Source: Eubacterium sp. (GTDB lineage: Bacteria; Bacillota_A; Clostridia; Lachnospirales; Lachnospiraceae). Taken from it: 37,659 bases of DNA. Positions 16,448 through 23,479 of the stretch are shown here, piece after piece (position 1 is the stretch's first letter; each line of letters begins with the position of its first letter). The DNA lies in the NCBI GenBank assembly GCA_023663915.1, contig JAMPGN010000010.1, positions 1 through 37,659 on the forward strand. The letters run 5' to 3'. A program made the translations under genes and the position numbers. Under the pieces are notes generated by a model. It was given only the letters and a program-made list of their open reading frames with translations, did not search any database and was not told the origin of the DNA.

Positions 16448-17880
16448 GAATGATCCCCGCCTTTCAAATATCGTTTGACCACATGTGCAATCGCCCTTCC
16501 CAGGAGGGGTGGCACGGAATTTCCGATCTGCATATATGTCTTGGTATACGCCCCACGGAAAAAATAGTCATCCGGATAAGATTGCACCCTTGCGGCTTCC
16601 CTCGGCGTCAGCCCCCTCGCCTGTGTCGGGTGTATATACATATTACAGTCAAACTTCATGTGCGCCGTTATCGTTTTGCACACCTTGTCATTCTCAAGTT
16701 TAAAATATTTATCTTTAAAAATATCATTTCTTCTGGCATAAGGCATGATATCTGCAATTTTGGGATCATCTGAGCGGTCTCCCTGTTCCATACGCCCAAA
16801 AATCTCAATATCCCTGTCATTATTGTATCTTGCCTTATGATTCGCGACCACGGACATCGTTCTTCCCTGGTTAATATAGGCAATATAATCATTTGTATCG
16901 AAAATACTATTTTTTTCTATCTTATATCCGCTGTCCGCCGTTCCTTCCTCCGTCGAATTCTTCACCCTGGAAGCTTTTAGTTCCCTGAGTCCGTACAGGG
17001 CGTCTCCCAGACAATGCTCGGGAATCTGTTTACTCAGTTCAAATATTTCCTCAAAAATTTTCTGATTGTCAATCCCTGCACAATTACCAATATAAATCAG
17101 TCGTTCCCTGTTTTGCGGGACGCCATAATCTTTTGCATTCAGAATGCGGCACTCAACAGAATATCCGATGTCCCTAAAGTCCTCTTTCACCTGCTCTGCA
17201 ACCGTCTGCATGCCTTTTACATTTTCCATCACAAAAAACTTAGGATTCACCTTTTTAACCACTTCGACATAACTCTTATATAAATGGTTTCGCGGATCAT
17301 CAATCAGTCTCTGCCGGTTCGCCATGCTGAATCCCTGGCAGGGCGGACCGCCGACTATAATATCCACCTGCCTGCCTGCCAGTAATTCGTCAAGATTATC
17401 TACCACATCATGAATATCGCCTAGCACGATGTGATCCCGCGGAGTTTCCGGATGATTATGCGCGTAAGTGTCCACGCAGCAATCCTGGATATCATTTGCA
17501 AGGCTCGTCAGAAATCCTTCCTGCGTAAACCCCAGCGATAATCCGCCCGCCCCGCAGAACAGGTCTATCATTTTCAGTGAATGATCCTTGACGTTATTTC
17601 TTACATTCTCAATATAGGTATTACAGTACTTACATACCGGACATATCCCGCATTCCTGTCTGTCTTTATTGCATATGGCAGACAGCCTTGCGAATACATC
17701 ACGAAACTCCGGGTCTGTCTGCGCCTCTTTCCGGTAAAAACCTGCCCTTTCCCTCAAAAACCGTTCGTCTGTACTCCGGCTGACACGTTCCATGCAGATA
17801 TCCGCATCAGCGCCTGCTCCGTCTTCCACGCCTGCCCGTACAAATGCCATAAACTCTGTCTTATCATTTCTGTAATCCAC
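16444..17880 (-). CDS. C5-cytosine DNA methyltransferase (second of pair)
   Basis: The protein has 478 residues. Motif I is DLFCGAGGLSLGF (106-118) and motif IV GGPPCQGFSM, with catalytic Cys181. ENVKG, QNRERLIYIG and the C-terminal IGNSVPPLLG (motif X) are also present. The first 100 residues are an extension not found in minimal enzymes; it contains ECGICPVCKYC, four Cys that could bind zinc. The start abuts the stop of the first methyltransferase gene. In LlaJI-type systems two 5mC enzymes each protect one strand of an asymmetric site; I infer the same here. Confidence 0.93.
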   Translation of the reverse strand: MDYRNDKTEFMAFVRAGVEDGAGADADICMERVSRSTDERFLRERAGFYRKEAQTDPEFRDVFARLSAICNKDRQECGICPVCKYCNTYIENVRNNVKDHSLKMIDLFCGAGGLSLGFTQEGFLTSLANDIQDCCVDTYAHNHPETPRDHIVLGDIHDVVDNLDELLAGRQVDIIVGGPPCQGFSMANRQRLIDDPRNHLYKSYVEVVKKVNPKFFVMENVKGMQTVAEQVKEDFRDIGYSVECRILNAKDYGVPQNRERLIYIGNCAGIDNQKIFEEIFELSKQIPEHCLGDALYGLRELKASRVKNSTEEGTADSGYKIEKNSIFDTNDYIAYINQGRTMSVVANHKARYNNDRDIEIFGRMEQGDRSDDPKIADIMPYARRNDIFKDKYFKLENDKVCKTITAHMKFDCNMYIHPTQARGLTPREAARVQSYPDDYFFRGAYTKTYMQIGNSVPPLLGRAIAHVVKRYLKGGDHS

Positions 17881-18816
17881 TTAATCTACCCACTCCCCAA
17901 GTTTTTCCAGACTCTCCCTCACCGACCCGGCGACTGCCCTTGAAACATTGACTGTCACGGCATTGCCAAACTGTTTATAAGCCTGACAGTCTGAAACCGG
18001 TATGACAAACGTATCCTCAAATCCCTGCAGCCTCGCACACTCACGCGGCGTAAGCCTCCGCACCCTGCCGTTCTGCGTCACATAATTATCCTGGCAGGCA
18101 CGGTGCATTTTTGCCATTGTAGCGCATAACGGGCGCGCTACTTTCAGATCAATTTCCGATTTCGCCTGATATCCGCCGGTTCCATTGGATAATATTGTAG
18201 GCAAAATCCTGTCTGATAAAAAATACCTGGAATCAACATCCTGCTCTAACAGATCCTGCAAAGTCAGCGTGAGTTCCTGTGTATCCGGAAAATCATATTC
18301 TGCCTTTTCGTTGGCAAAACAGACAATATACGTCCGGTTCCTTGTCTGCGGCACACCGAAATCAGCCGAATTTAAAATATCGCAAAACACTTTATAGCCA
18401 AGTTCATCCTGTAAAATCCTATGTATTTCTTTATATGTCTTTCCGTTATTATGGGTTTTGAGCGAACGTACATTTTCCAGAATGACAGCCGCAGGCTTCT
18501 TTTTTCTCCGGATTTTATCATCGATTATTTCAGCCACCCTAAAAAATAATGTTCCCCGTGCATCTTCAAACCCTCTCTGCTGCCCCATCATGCTGAAAGG
18601 CTGGCAGGGAAATCCGCCGATCAGGACATCGCAGTCCGGAATCTCCTGCAGCGGGATCTCATTAATATCCCCTAGTACAATATGGCTGCCAAAATTAGCC
18701 TTGTATGTCCGGACGGCAAATTTGTCAAAATCATTCGCCCAGATAATGTCGTATCCCGCATCTATAAAACCCTTATCAAGCCCGCCAAGCCCGCTGAAAA
18801 GCGACACTGCTTTCAT
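17881..18816 (-). CDS. C5-cytosine DNA methyltransferase (first of pair)
   Basis: The protein has 311 residues, a compact enzyme. Motif I is SLFSGLGGLDKGF (5-17), and motif IV IGGFPCQPFSMMGQQRGF has catalytic Cys71. ENV appears in motif VI, then QTRNRTYIVCF (motif VIII) and QFGNAVTVNVS (motif X). The target-recognition region (about 185-265) differs from the second enzyme, so they should read different strands or sequences. It starts 15 nt after the RHH gene and ends directly at the start of the second methyltransferase. In LlaJI the first methyltransferase also affects its own promoter; here the small RHH protein may take over that task. Confidence 0.93.
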   Translation of the reverse strand: MKAVSLFSGLGGLDKGFIDAGYDIIWANDFDKFAVRTYKANFGSHIVLGDINEIPLQEIPDCDVLIGGFPCQPFSMMGQQRGFEDARGTLFFRVAEIIDDKIRRKKKPAAVILENVRSLKTHNNGKTYKEIHRILQDELGYKVFCDILNSADFGVPQTRNRTYIVCFANEKAEYDFPDTQELTLTLQDLLEQDVDSRYFLSDRILPTILSNGTGGYQAKSEIDLKVARPLCATMAKMHRACQDNYVTQNGRVRRLTPRECARLQGFEDTFVIPVSDCQAYKQFGNAVTVNVSRAVAGSVRESLEKLGEWVD

Positions 18817-18831
18817 CTACCCTTCCCCCTC

Positions 18832-19017
18832 TTACTTATGAGTTTTTATATATTCCCTGATCCACAATCCAATCTCTACCGAGGCCGTTTTCCCTTCATT
18901 CCGCAGCAGCATCATAAATTCATCTTTTACTTCCGGTTCTATTGATATCTCAATTTTCGCCGTTTTCCGGCGTCCTGCGGGTCTGCCGCAATTATTGCCC
19001 TTTTTCTCTGACATCAT
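18832..19017 (-). CDS. Small ribbon-helix-helix protein heading the R-M operon
   Basis: The protein has 61 residues. After a basic, Gly/Arg-rich tail (GRPAGRRKTAK) comes IEISIEPEVKDEF, a strand then helix, and TASVEIGLWIREYIK, a second helix, the pattern of Arc/MetJ/CopG ribbon-helix-helix DNA-binding proteins. ATG 19017 and ATG 19014 both follow GGAGGG. It is the first gene of the methyltransferase-nuclease operon, 15 nt before the first methyltransferase, and has a strong promoter. The position resembles C (controller) genes of other restriction systems, which are HTH proteins, not RHH. A control role is inference; a nucleoid or partition role cannot be ruled out. Confidence 0.75.
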   Translation of the reverse strand: MMSEKKGNNCGRPAGRRKTAKIEISIEPEVKDEFMMLLRNEGKTASVEIGLWIREYIKTHK

Positions 19018-19040
19018 CTTTCCCTCCGATTAATATCCAT

Positions 19041-19069
19041 ATTATATAATGTTTTTATCAGGGTGTAAA
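19041..19069 (-). promoter_or_regulatory. Promoter of the R-M operon with -10 palindrome
   Basis: Minus strand TTTACA (19064-19069), a 17-nt spacer and TATAAT (19041-19046) form a near-consensus promoter 24 nt before the RHH start. The -10 lies inside the perfect palindrome ATTATATAAT (19041-19050), a possible small RHH operator. Confidence 0.65.
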
Positions 19070-19137
19070 TAGCTGCTGCAATTCTTTCTGTACAAATCTT
19101 TTTATTCTTGATACAATAGAATTACATTTATAAAAAA

Positions 19138-19201
19138 CGAGATGCGCTCGTTTGCGAGATTCGCTTCGCGAACTCGAAATAAGCATAGGAATTTCCTATA
19201 G
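19138..19201 (+). repeat. 64-nt three-hairpin repeat, copy 1
   Basis: It aligns without gaps to 23287-23350 at 59 of 64 bases. It can form three hairpins: aCGAG..CTCGt, the longer CGAG-A-TTCGC TTC GCGAA-CTCG, and ATAGG AATTT CCTAT. The flanking pair closing the first stem changes from A-T here to T-A in copy 2, a compensatory change. It sits between the R-M operon and the HNH nuclease gene, within the HNH leader. Confidence 0.8.
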
Positions 19202-19225
19202 CATAAATATATGGGAGGATTTCAC

Positions 19226-20386
19226 ATGTATCAACAGATCATAGACGAACTAAAAGACTTTTTGACCCAAATAAATATACCGGCTGATTCGCTCAATCCG
19301 GACGTATTCCAAGGCGTATTTGTCAAAAAACTCTCGAATCAGAACATTATCAAGGATAAACGCCGTATTAATATCGGCGAGACGGATTCTACCGTAAATC
19401 AGACACATATTGATATAACGGGCAGGGACAGCATGCTATTTTTTTTCGAGGAACTCCGTGATACCACTACTCCCACGCAAAGTATAGATATTGACTTATA
19501 TGATAACAACTTAAGATATCTTAATGCAATTGACATAGTCAACAGAAACCAGGATCATAACAACAATACCATCTTTACGCGCCATTCTGCCATGATACCT
19601 GCTGATCTGATCAATCAGGATAAATTAATCTATAGTTCTGCCTATAAAAAATACGGACATGAGGGCGAGCAGGTACAAATTAACATTCCCGATTCCGATG
19701 AGACATTTACCCAGCTTCAGAGAGCCGCTTTCCAAAATGATGCCCTGGTCATGCTTCGCTATGATTACCTTCACTATCTGGCTATACTGATGCCGGTTGA
19801 ACTCTGTGACCATTTGTATTACATAACCAACACGCATGGAAATTATAATGTAAATTTTCCAGTACTCAATCCTGCTTATAACGCTGACAGAGCACACAAT
19901 ATCCAACATGAAAGAATTATAAAAGATGCCATGTTCGATGAGATAGACGCAGAAATATTACAGCATTCGTTAACCAACAATCCTATCGCCGGCACTGACA
20001 TCAAGAAAATTGCAAAAGCCCGCGTTGCCCAGGGCGCATTCCGCAGGCTTCTGCTCCTGGAACGCCATCAATGCCGTCTATGTGACATCACCGCCACATC
20101 TGTATTACGGGCAAGCCATATAAAAGAGTGGGTGGAATGTTCAAGAGAAGAGCGTATAGATTCCAATAACGGTCTCCTTTTATGTGCAAACCACGATGCC
20201 TTATTTGACCGGCATTTAATTTCATTTGAACCGGATTCCGGACAAATCTGTATCTCGTCTTCACTTGATGACGAGCAGCGGCAAACACTTAACCTGTCTG
20301 ATGCAGCTACAATTGTATTACCTGCCAAGATGCAGCCATATATGCGGAGGCATCACCAAAAATTTACAAGTAAAGAAAACTCATAA
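19226..20386 (+). CDS. HNH nuclease with McrB/LlaJI-type N-terminal domain
   Basis: The protein has 386 residues. The C-terminal part is an HNH nuclease with zinc ligands: CRLC (C283, C286), ASHIKEW with H298, SNNGLLLCANHD with N314/N315, C320 and H323, then H330. The N-terminal 190 residues resemble the N-terminal domain of the McrB-like subunit encoded at 14828: FVKKLSNQNIIKD vs IVKQLGASNTLDRD, VNQTHIDITG vs SNQTHIAISG, GEQVQINI vs ADQVQMSL, in the same order and similar spacing. So it looks like a fusion of a site-reading domain to a single-chain nuclease. ATG 19226 is preferred, with GGAGG 7 nt upstream. It is divergent from the R-M operon. A weak promoter (TTGATA, 15 nt, TATAAA, 19108-19134) lies upstream. 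Confidence 0.85.
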   Translation: MYQQIIDELKDFLTQINIPADSLNPDVFQGVFVKKLSNQNIIKDKRRINIGETDSTVNQTHIDITGRDSMLFFFEELRDTTTPTQSIDIDLYDNNLRYLNAIDIVNRNQDHNNNTIFTRHSAMIPADLINQDKLIYSSAYKKYGHEGEQVQINIPDSDETFTQLQRAAFQNDALVMLRYDYLHYLAILMPVELCDHLYYITNTHGNYNVNFPVLNPAYNADRAHNIQHERIIKDAMFDEIDAEILQHSLTNNPIAGTDIKKIAKARVAQGAFRRLLLLERHQCRLCDITATSVLRASHIKEWVECSREERIDSNNGLLLCANHDALFDRHLISFEPDSGQICISSSLDDEQRQTLNLSDAATIVLPAKMQPYMRRHHQKFTSKENS

Positions 20387-20472
20387 TTACAGAATTCAAT
20401 CGGGATTGTCCATTTGTTATTATTGTACTATGCATGTAACCCAAACGTTGCCAATTAAGAGAAAGGAGCATA

Positions 20473-21132
20473 ATGTTATATAATAGCATTATACAAAACA
20501 GCGCTATGATTCTTACAATTTGTTCTATTATTTCTGCCATATCAACCATATTTATTGCTATTCAATTATTTCAATCTGCACGCTGTGAAAAGAAACATCA
20601 TGAAGAAATGCGTCGGATTAAAACAGTTGAAATTATGGAAAACTGGAGTAAATCCCTAAAAAGGGAGACAAGCTTTGCCGAAAAAATAGTGGAAGGGTTT
20701 AGCGAGGAGCAATGCCGCGCCCTCTTTTTTAAAGAAGAATTTGAACTGGACAAAAAGAAAAGCGAGGATATTTGTCAGCTATGCCACGAAAACAGCTGTC
20801 ATTCATCTCAGGCACAAGAAAAATGCGAGCGTTGTATCACAAACAATACTTTCAAGTTATCCGGTGCACAATTATCTGAATTCAGATGGTATGTTGTCGG
20901 ATACTTGAATATGCTCGAAAGCGTTATGACCGCATGGAACTTAAATATTGTAGACAGGGAAGAAATAGAAGACCAATTCCAGTATCTGTATAATCCGGAA
21001 AAAGGCTGGAATGCGCTAAAACCATTCCGAGATGCCGCCGGCGGCATGAATGCTTATCCCAATATAGAAAAGTTTATGCAGACATTAGAGAAAAAAAGAA
21101 ACAAAACCAGCCGCGAGCGTCCAAAACTATAA
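20473..21132 (+). CDS. Membrane-anchored protein, function unknown (DUF4760-like)
   Basis: The protein has 219 residues. A single TM helix spans about residues 11-34, preceded by a short outside segment. The soluble part starts with a charged coiled-coil-like helix (EKKHHEEMRRIKTVEIMENWSK starts at about residue 38). A Cys cluster, CQLCHENSCH then CERC (about 95-117), could bind a metal. The later FRWYVVGYLNMLESVMTAW is reminiscent of DUF4760-type proteins, but I am not certain. AAAGGAG lies 6 nt before the start. It begins 86 nt after the HNH gene on the same strand and could be an accessory component of that unit, but nothing in the sequence proves this. Confidence 0.7.
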   Translation: MLYNSIIQNSAMILTICSIISAISTIFIAIQLFQSARCEKKHHEEMRRIKTVEIMENWSKSLKRETSFAEKIVEGFSEEQCRALFFKEEFELDKKKSEDICQLCHENSCHSSQAQEKCERCITNNTFKLSGAQLSEFRWYVVGYLNMLESVMTAWNLNIVDREEIEDQFQYLYNPEKGWNALKPFRDAAGGMNAYPNIEKFMQTLEKKRNKTSRERPKL

Positions 21133-21183
21133 CAACCGGCTTTCATGCTGAAACCGCCATGCCGGACATAGGAGACGATACCC

Positions 21184-21770
21184 ATGCCAATCATTCAAGG
21201 ACTCGAATGGACTTTTGACACCGTCGCACAACAGTACGAAAAACTGCGCCCCGAATATGTTCCAGAGCTTTACGAAGATCTTTTCCGCTATAAACCGCTC
21301 GACGAAACATGCCGTGCTCTTGAGGTAGGCATCGGCGGCGGTCAAGCCACCTTACCTATTTTAAAGACCGGATGCAGTGTAACCGCTGTTGAGTATGGCG
21401 CCAATTTTTCTAAGCTGTGCCGCCATAAATTCCGCGAATACCCGAATTTCTCCGTTGTAACGTCCAAATTTGAAGACTTCTCCGGTGAAAGTAACTCCTA
21501 TGACCTGATCTACTCCGCCTCCGCGTTCCACTGGGTTCCGGAAGAAATAGGTTATGCCAAAGTATACGATCTGTTGAAAAGCGGTGGCGTATTCGCACGT
21601 TTGATGCCAAAGAATATATTGCCCTGCTCGGAACCTACTCTGACCATATGGTACTTGAGGAGCAGACCCAAACGGCATTCTATGCTGAAATAGAAGACGC
21701 GATCAATCAATATGGCGGCAAAATTACCATATATGATACGATCGACATCGCATTTGCGCGGAAAGCCTAA
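21184..21770 (+). pseudogene. SAM-dependent methyltransferase broken by internal deletion
   Basis: The first 139 codons read as a class I methyltransferase: LEVGIGGGQATLPIL is the SAM motif, followed by FDLIYSASAFHW-like DLIYSASAFHWVPEE, and LLKSGGVFAR. The frame then continues into unrelated residues and stops at 21691-21693. In another frame the C-terminal part of the same family continues from 21594 to a stop at 21768-21770 (RTFDAKEYIALLGTYSD at its start, [14 protein letters not shown] at its end). About 60 residues expected between them from family length are missing. CGCACGTTT at the junction is read in both frames, so deletion between short repeats is likely. The product can hardly be active. 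Stops of this remnant and of thiE overlap. Confidence 0.85.
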
Positions 21771-22396
21771 CGCCTCTTTTTTGCAAAAGCACACTTTAAC
21801 TCGGATGCCGCCCTGCGTATATCCGGCTGCGCGATGATCGCGGAGACCACCGCCAAACCGTCCACGCCCAGATCACGGAACCGTGCGGCATTTGTTTGGT
21901 TGATTCCGCCAATCACAACGATCGGAATGTCAACCGCCCGTCTGATTGCGCAAAGTTCATGGATGGAAACCTTCTCTGCGTCCTTCTTCGTTTTGGTGGG
22001 AAACATCGCACCGACCCCTAAATAGTCGGCACCATCATTTAACGCCCGAACCGCCTCCCCTACCGACGTTACCGACACTCCTAACAGCCGCTTTTCTCCG
22101 ATGATCTTCCTCGCGGCACACGCCGGCAGGTCACTCTGTCCGACATGTACGCCCGCCGCGCCTACAGCAAGCGCAATATCCACCCTGTTATTGACGATCA
22201 GCGGAATGTCATACCGGTCTGTGATCTGCTTGATCTCTTTTGCCGAATCATAAAAATCTGCCGACGATATCTCTTTTTCACGTAACTGCACCATCGTGCA
22301 TCCGCCTAAAACCGCCTGTTCCACCGCTTCCTCTAAAGTCGCCGTGCTCATGACAGTACGATCTGTTACCAGATAAACCGAATAATCATATGTCAT
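21767..22396 (-). CDS. thiE: Thiamine-phosphate synthase
   Basis: The protein has 209 residues. ThiE joins 4-methyl-5-(2-phosphoethyl)thiazole carboxylate and hydroxymethylpyrimidine diphosphate to thiamine phosphate. Family motifs seen: YLVTDR at the start, [10 protein letters not shown] with the pyrophosphate-contacting Arg-Glu, [46 protein letters not shown], and [11 protein letters not shown]. Start 22396 has AGGAGG 8 nt upstream. It follows thiD by 32 nt on the same strand. It lacks thiM and thiC neighbours, so thiazole and pyrimidine must come from elsewhere or from salvage. No TPP riboswitch is visible upstream of the pair. Confidence 0.95.
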   Translation of the reverse strand: MTYDYSVYLVTDRTVMSTATLEEAVEQAVLGGCTMVQLREKEISSADFYDSAKEIKQITDRYDIPLIVNNRVDIALAVGAAGVHVGQSDLPACAARKIIGEKRLLGVSVTSVGEAVRALNDGADYLGVGAMFPTKTKKDAEKVSIHELCAIRRAVDIPIVVIGGINQTNAARFRDLGVDGLAVVSAIIAQPDIRRAASELKCAFAKKRR

Positions 22397-22428
22397 ATTT
22401 TCTTCCTCCTTTTCCTGACTCTTCATTT

Positions 22429-23247
22429 TCACTCTTTTCTTTTCGTTTCGTATAATCCGTTCCGATACAAATCATAAAAATGATGTGTCGGTCCGTTTCC
22501 CTTACCGATGGAAAGCGAGTGTCTGATCGCTGTTGTAACGTAACTTTTTGCCGCGCCTACCGCCGTCGGTACATCCAGCCCCTTTGCCAGCCCTGCAGCG
22601 ATTGCCGAGGAAAAAGTGCATCCTGTGCCGTGTGTATTTTTGGTATCGATCCGGACTGTCTCATAATGATAGAAACGGTTCCCATCAAAAAGAACGTCCA
22701 AGGCGTTCCCGACGGCATGACCACCCTTGACTACTACCATTTTTGAACCCATACCATGTATCCTGTTCGCGGCTTTTTCCATGTCTTTAACGGATGTAAT
22801 TTCCATGTCCGCTATTTTTTCCGCTTCGGGAATATTCGGGGTCAGAACATCCGCCAGCGGAATGATACGGCGAATCAATATATCAATCGCCGCCATGTCC
22901 ATAAGCGGACATCCGTTTTTGGCATACATAACCGGGTCAATAACGATGTTGTGCGGTCGGTAGTATGCCATCCTTTCCGCAACTGCTTCCATGCACTCTG
23001 CCGAGGACAGCATACCGATCTTGACCGCATCGACTCCGATATCTTCAAATACAGCATCAATCTGTTTACCTACCATATCCGGTGTTACGTCCTGAATGCC
23101 GATCACGCGGCTCGTGTTTTCAGCGACGACCGAAACAATGACGCTCATCCCGAACACTCCATGCGCAGAAAATGTCTTCAGATCCGCCTGTATGCCTGCG
23201 CCGCCGCTGCAATCGGAACCTGCAATACTTAATACTTTTTTCATCAT
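22429..23247 (-). CDS. thiD: Hydroxymethylpyrimidine/phosphomethylpyrimidine kinase
   Basis: The protein has 272 residues. ThiD phosphorylates HMP and HMP-phosphate to feed ThiE. The ribokinase-fold motifs are present: [22 protein letters not shown] at the N-terminus (substrate and phosphate loop), [28 protein letters not shown], and the catalytic anion hole [14 protein letters not shown] with its Asp replaced by the ordinary TGC context ([10 protein letters not shown]). AGGAGG lies 6 nt before the first ATG. The pair thiD-thiE is a common Clostridia arrangement. A 64-nt repeat lies between its start and the GGDEF gene upstream. Confidence 0.95.
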   Translation of the reverse strand: MMKKVLSIAGSDCSGGAGIQADLKTFSAHGVFGMSVIVSVVAENTSRVIGIQDVTPDMVGKQIDAVFEDIGVDAVKIGMLSSAECMEAVAERMAYYRPHNIVIDPVMYAKNGCPLMDMAAIDILIRRIIPLADVLTPNIPEAEKIADMEITSVKDMEKAANRIHGMGSKMVVVKGGHAVGNALDVLFDGNRFYHYETVRIDTKNTHGTGCTFSSAIAAGLAKGLDVPTAVGAAKSYVTTAIRHSLSIGKGNGPTHHFYDLYRNGLYETKRKE

Positions 23248-23286
23248 GAATTACCTCCTTGGTTTAAATAATTTTGTATAAAAAAT

Positions 23287-23350
23287 CGAGCTGCGCTCGA
23301 TTGCGAGATTCGCTTCGCGAACTCGAAGTTTGCATAGGAATTTCCTATAG
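23287..23350 (+). repeat. 64-nt three-hairpin repeat, copy 2
   Basis: It is 59/64 identical to 19138-19201, in the same orientation. Its first hairpin is tCGAGC TGC GCTCGa, one pair longer than in copy 1. It lies between thiD and the diguanylate cyclase gene. The two copies enclose the HNH nuclease, its neighbour, the pseudogene and the thi genes, about 4.1 kb. Confidence 0.8.
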
Positions 23351-23359
23351 ACAAAACGC

Positions 23360-23392
23360 AAAAACGGCGTAAGAAATTGCTTCCCTACGCCG
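23360..23392 (-). terminator. Terminator of the diguanylate cyclase gene
   Basis: On the minus strand CGGCGTA and TACGCCG form a 7-bp stem around a 14-nt loop, followed by TTTTT (23360-23364). Confidence 0.7.
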
Positions 23393-23479
23393 GTATTAGC
23401 CGACAGGTCCAGAGGTCAGGTCTTAACCTTTTTCAACTTGTTCAGTTCCCTCGCAAACTTGTTATGTATATTATTCAGT

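Noticed and set aside
23248..23290. TPP riboswitch before thiD
   Set aside because: Only about 40 nt separate thiD from the repeat and no THI-box-like sequence (CUGAGA context) is seen.
19138..23350. Composite transposon bounded by the 64-nt repeats
   Set aside because: No transposase or integrase lies between the copies, and thi genes look native; target duplications could not be seen.
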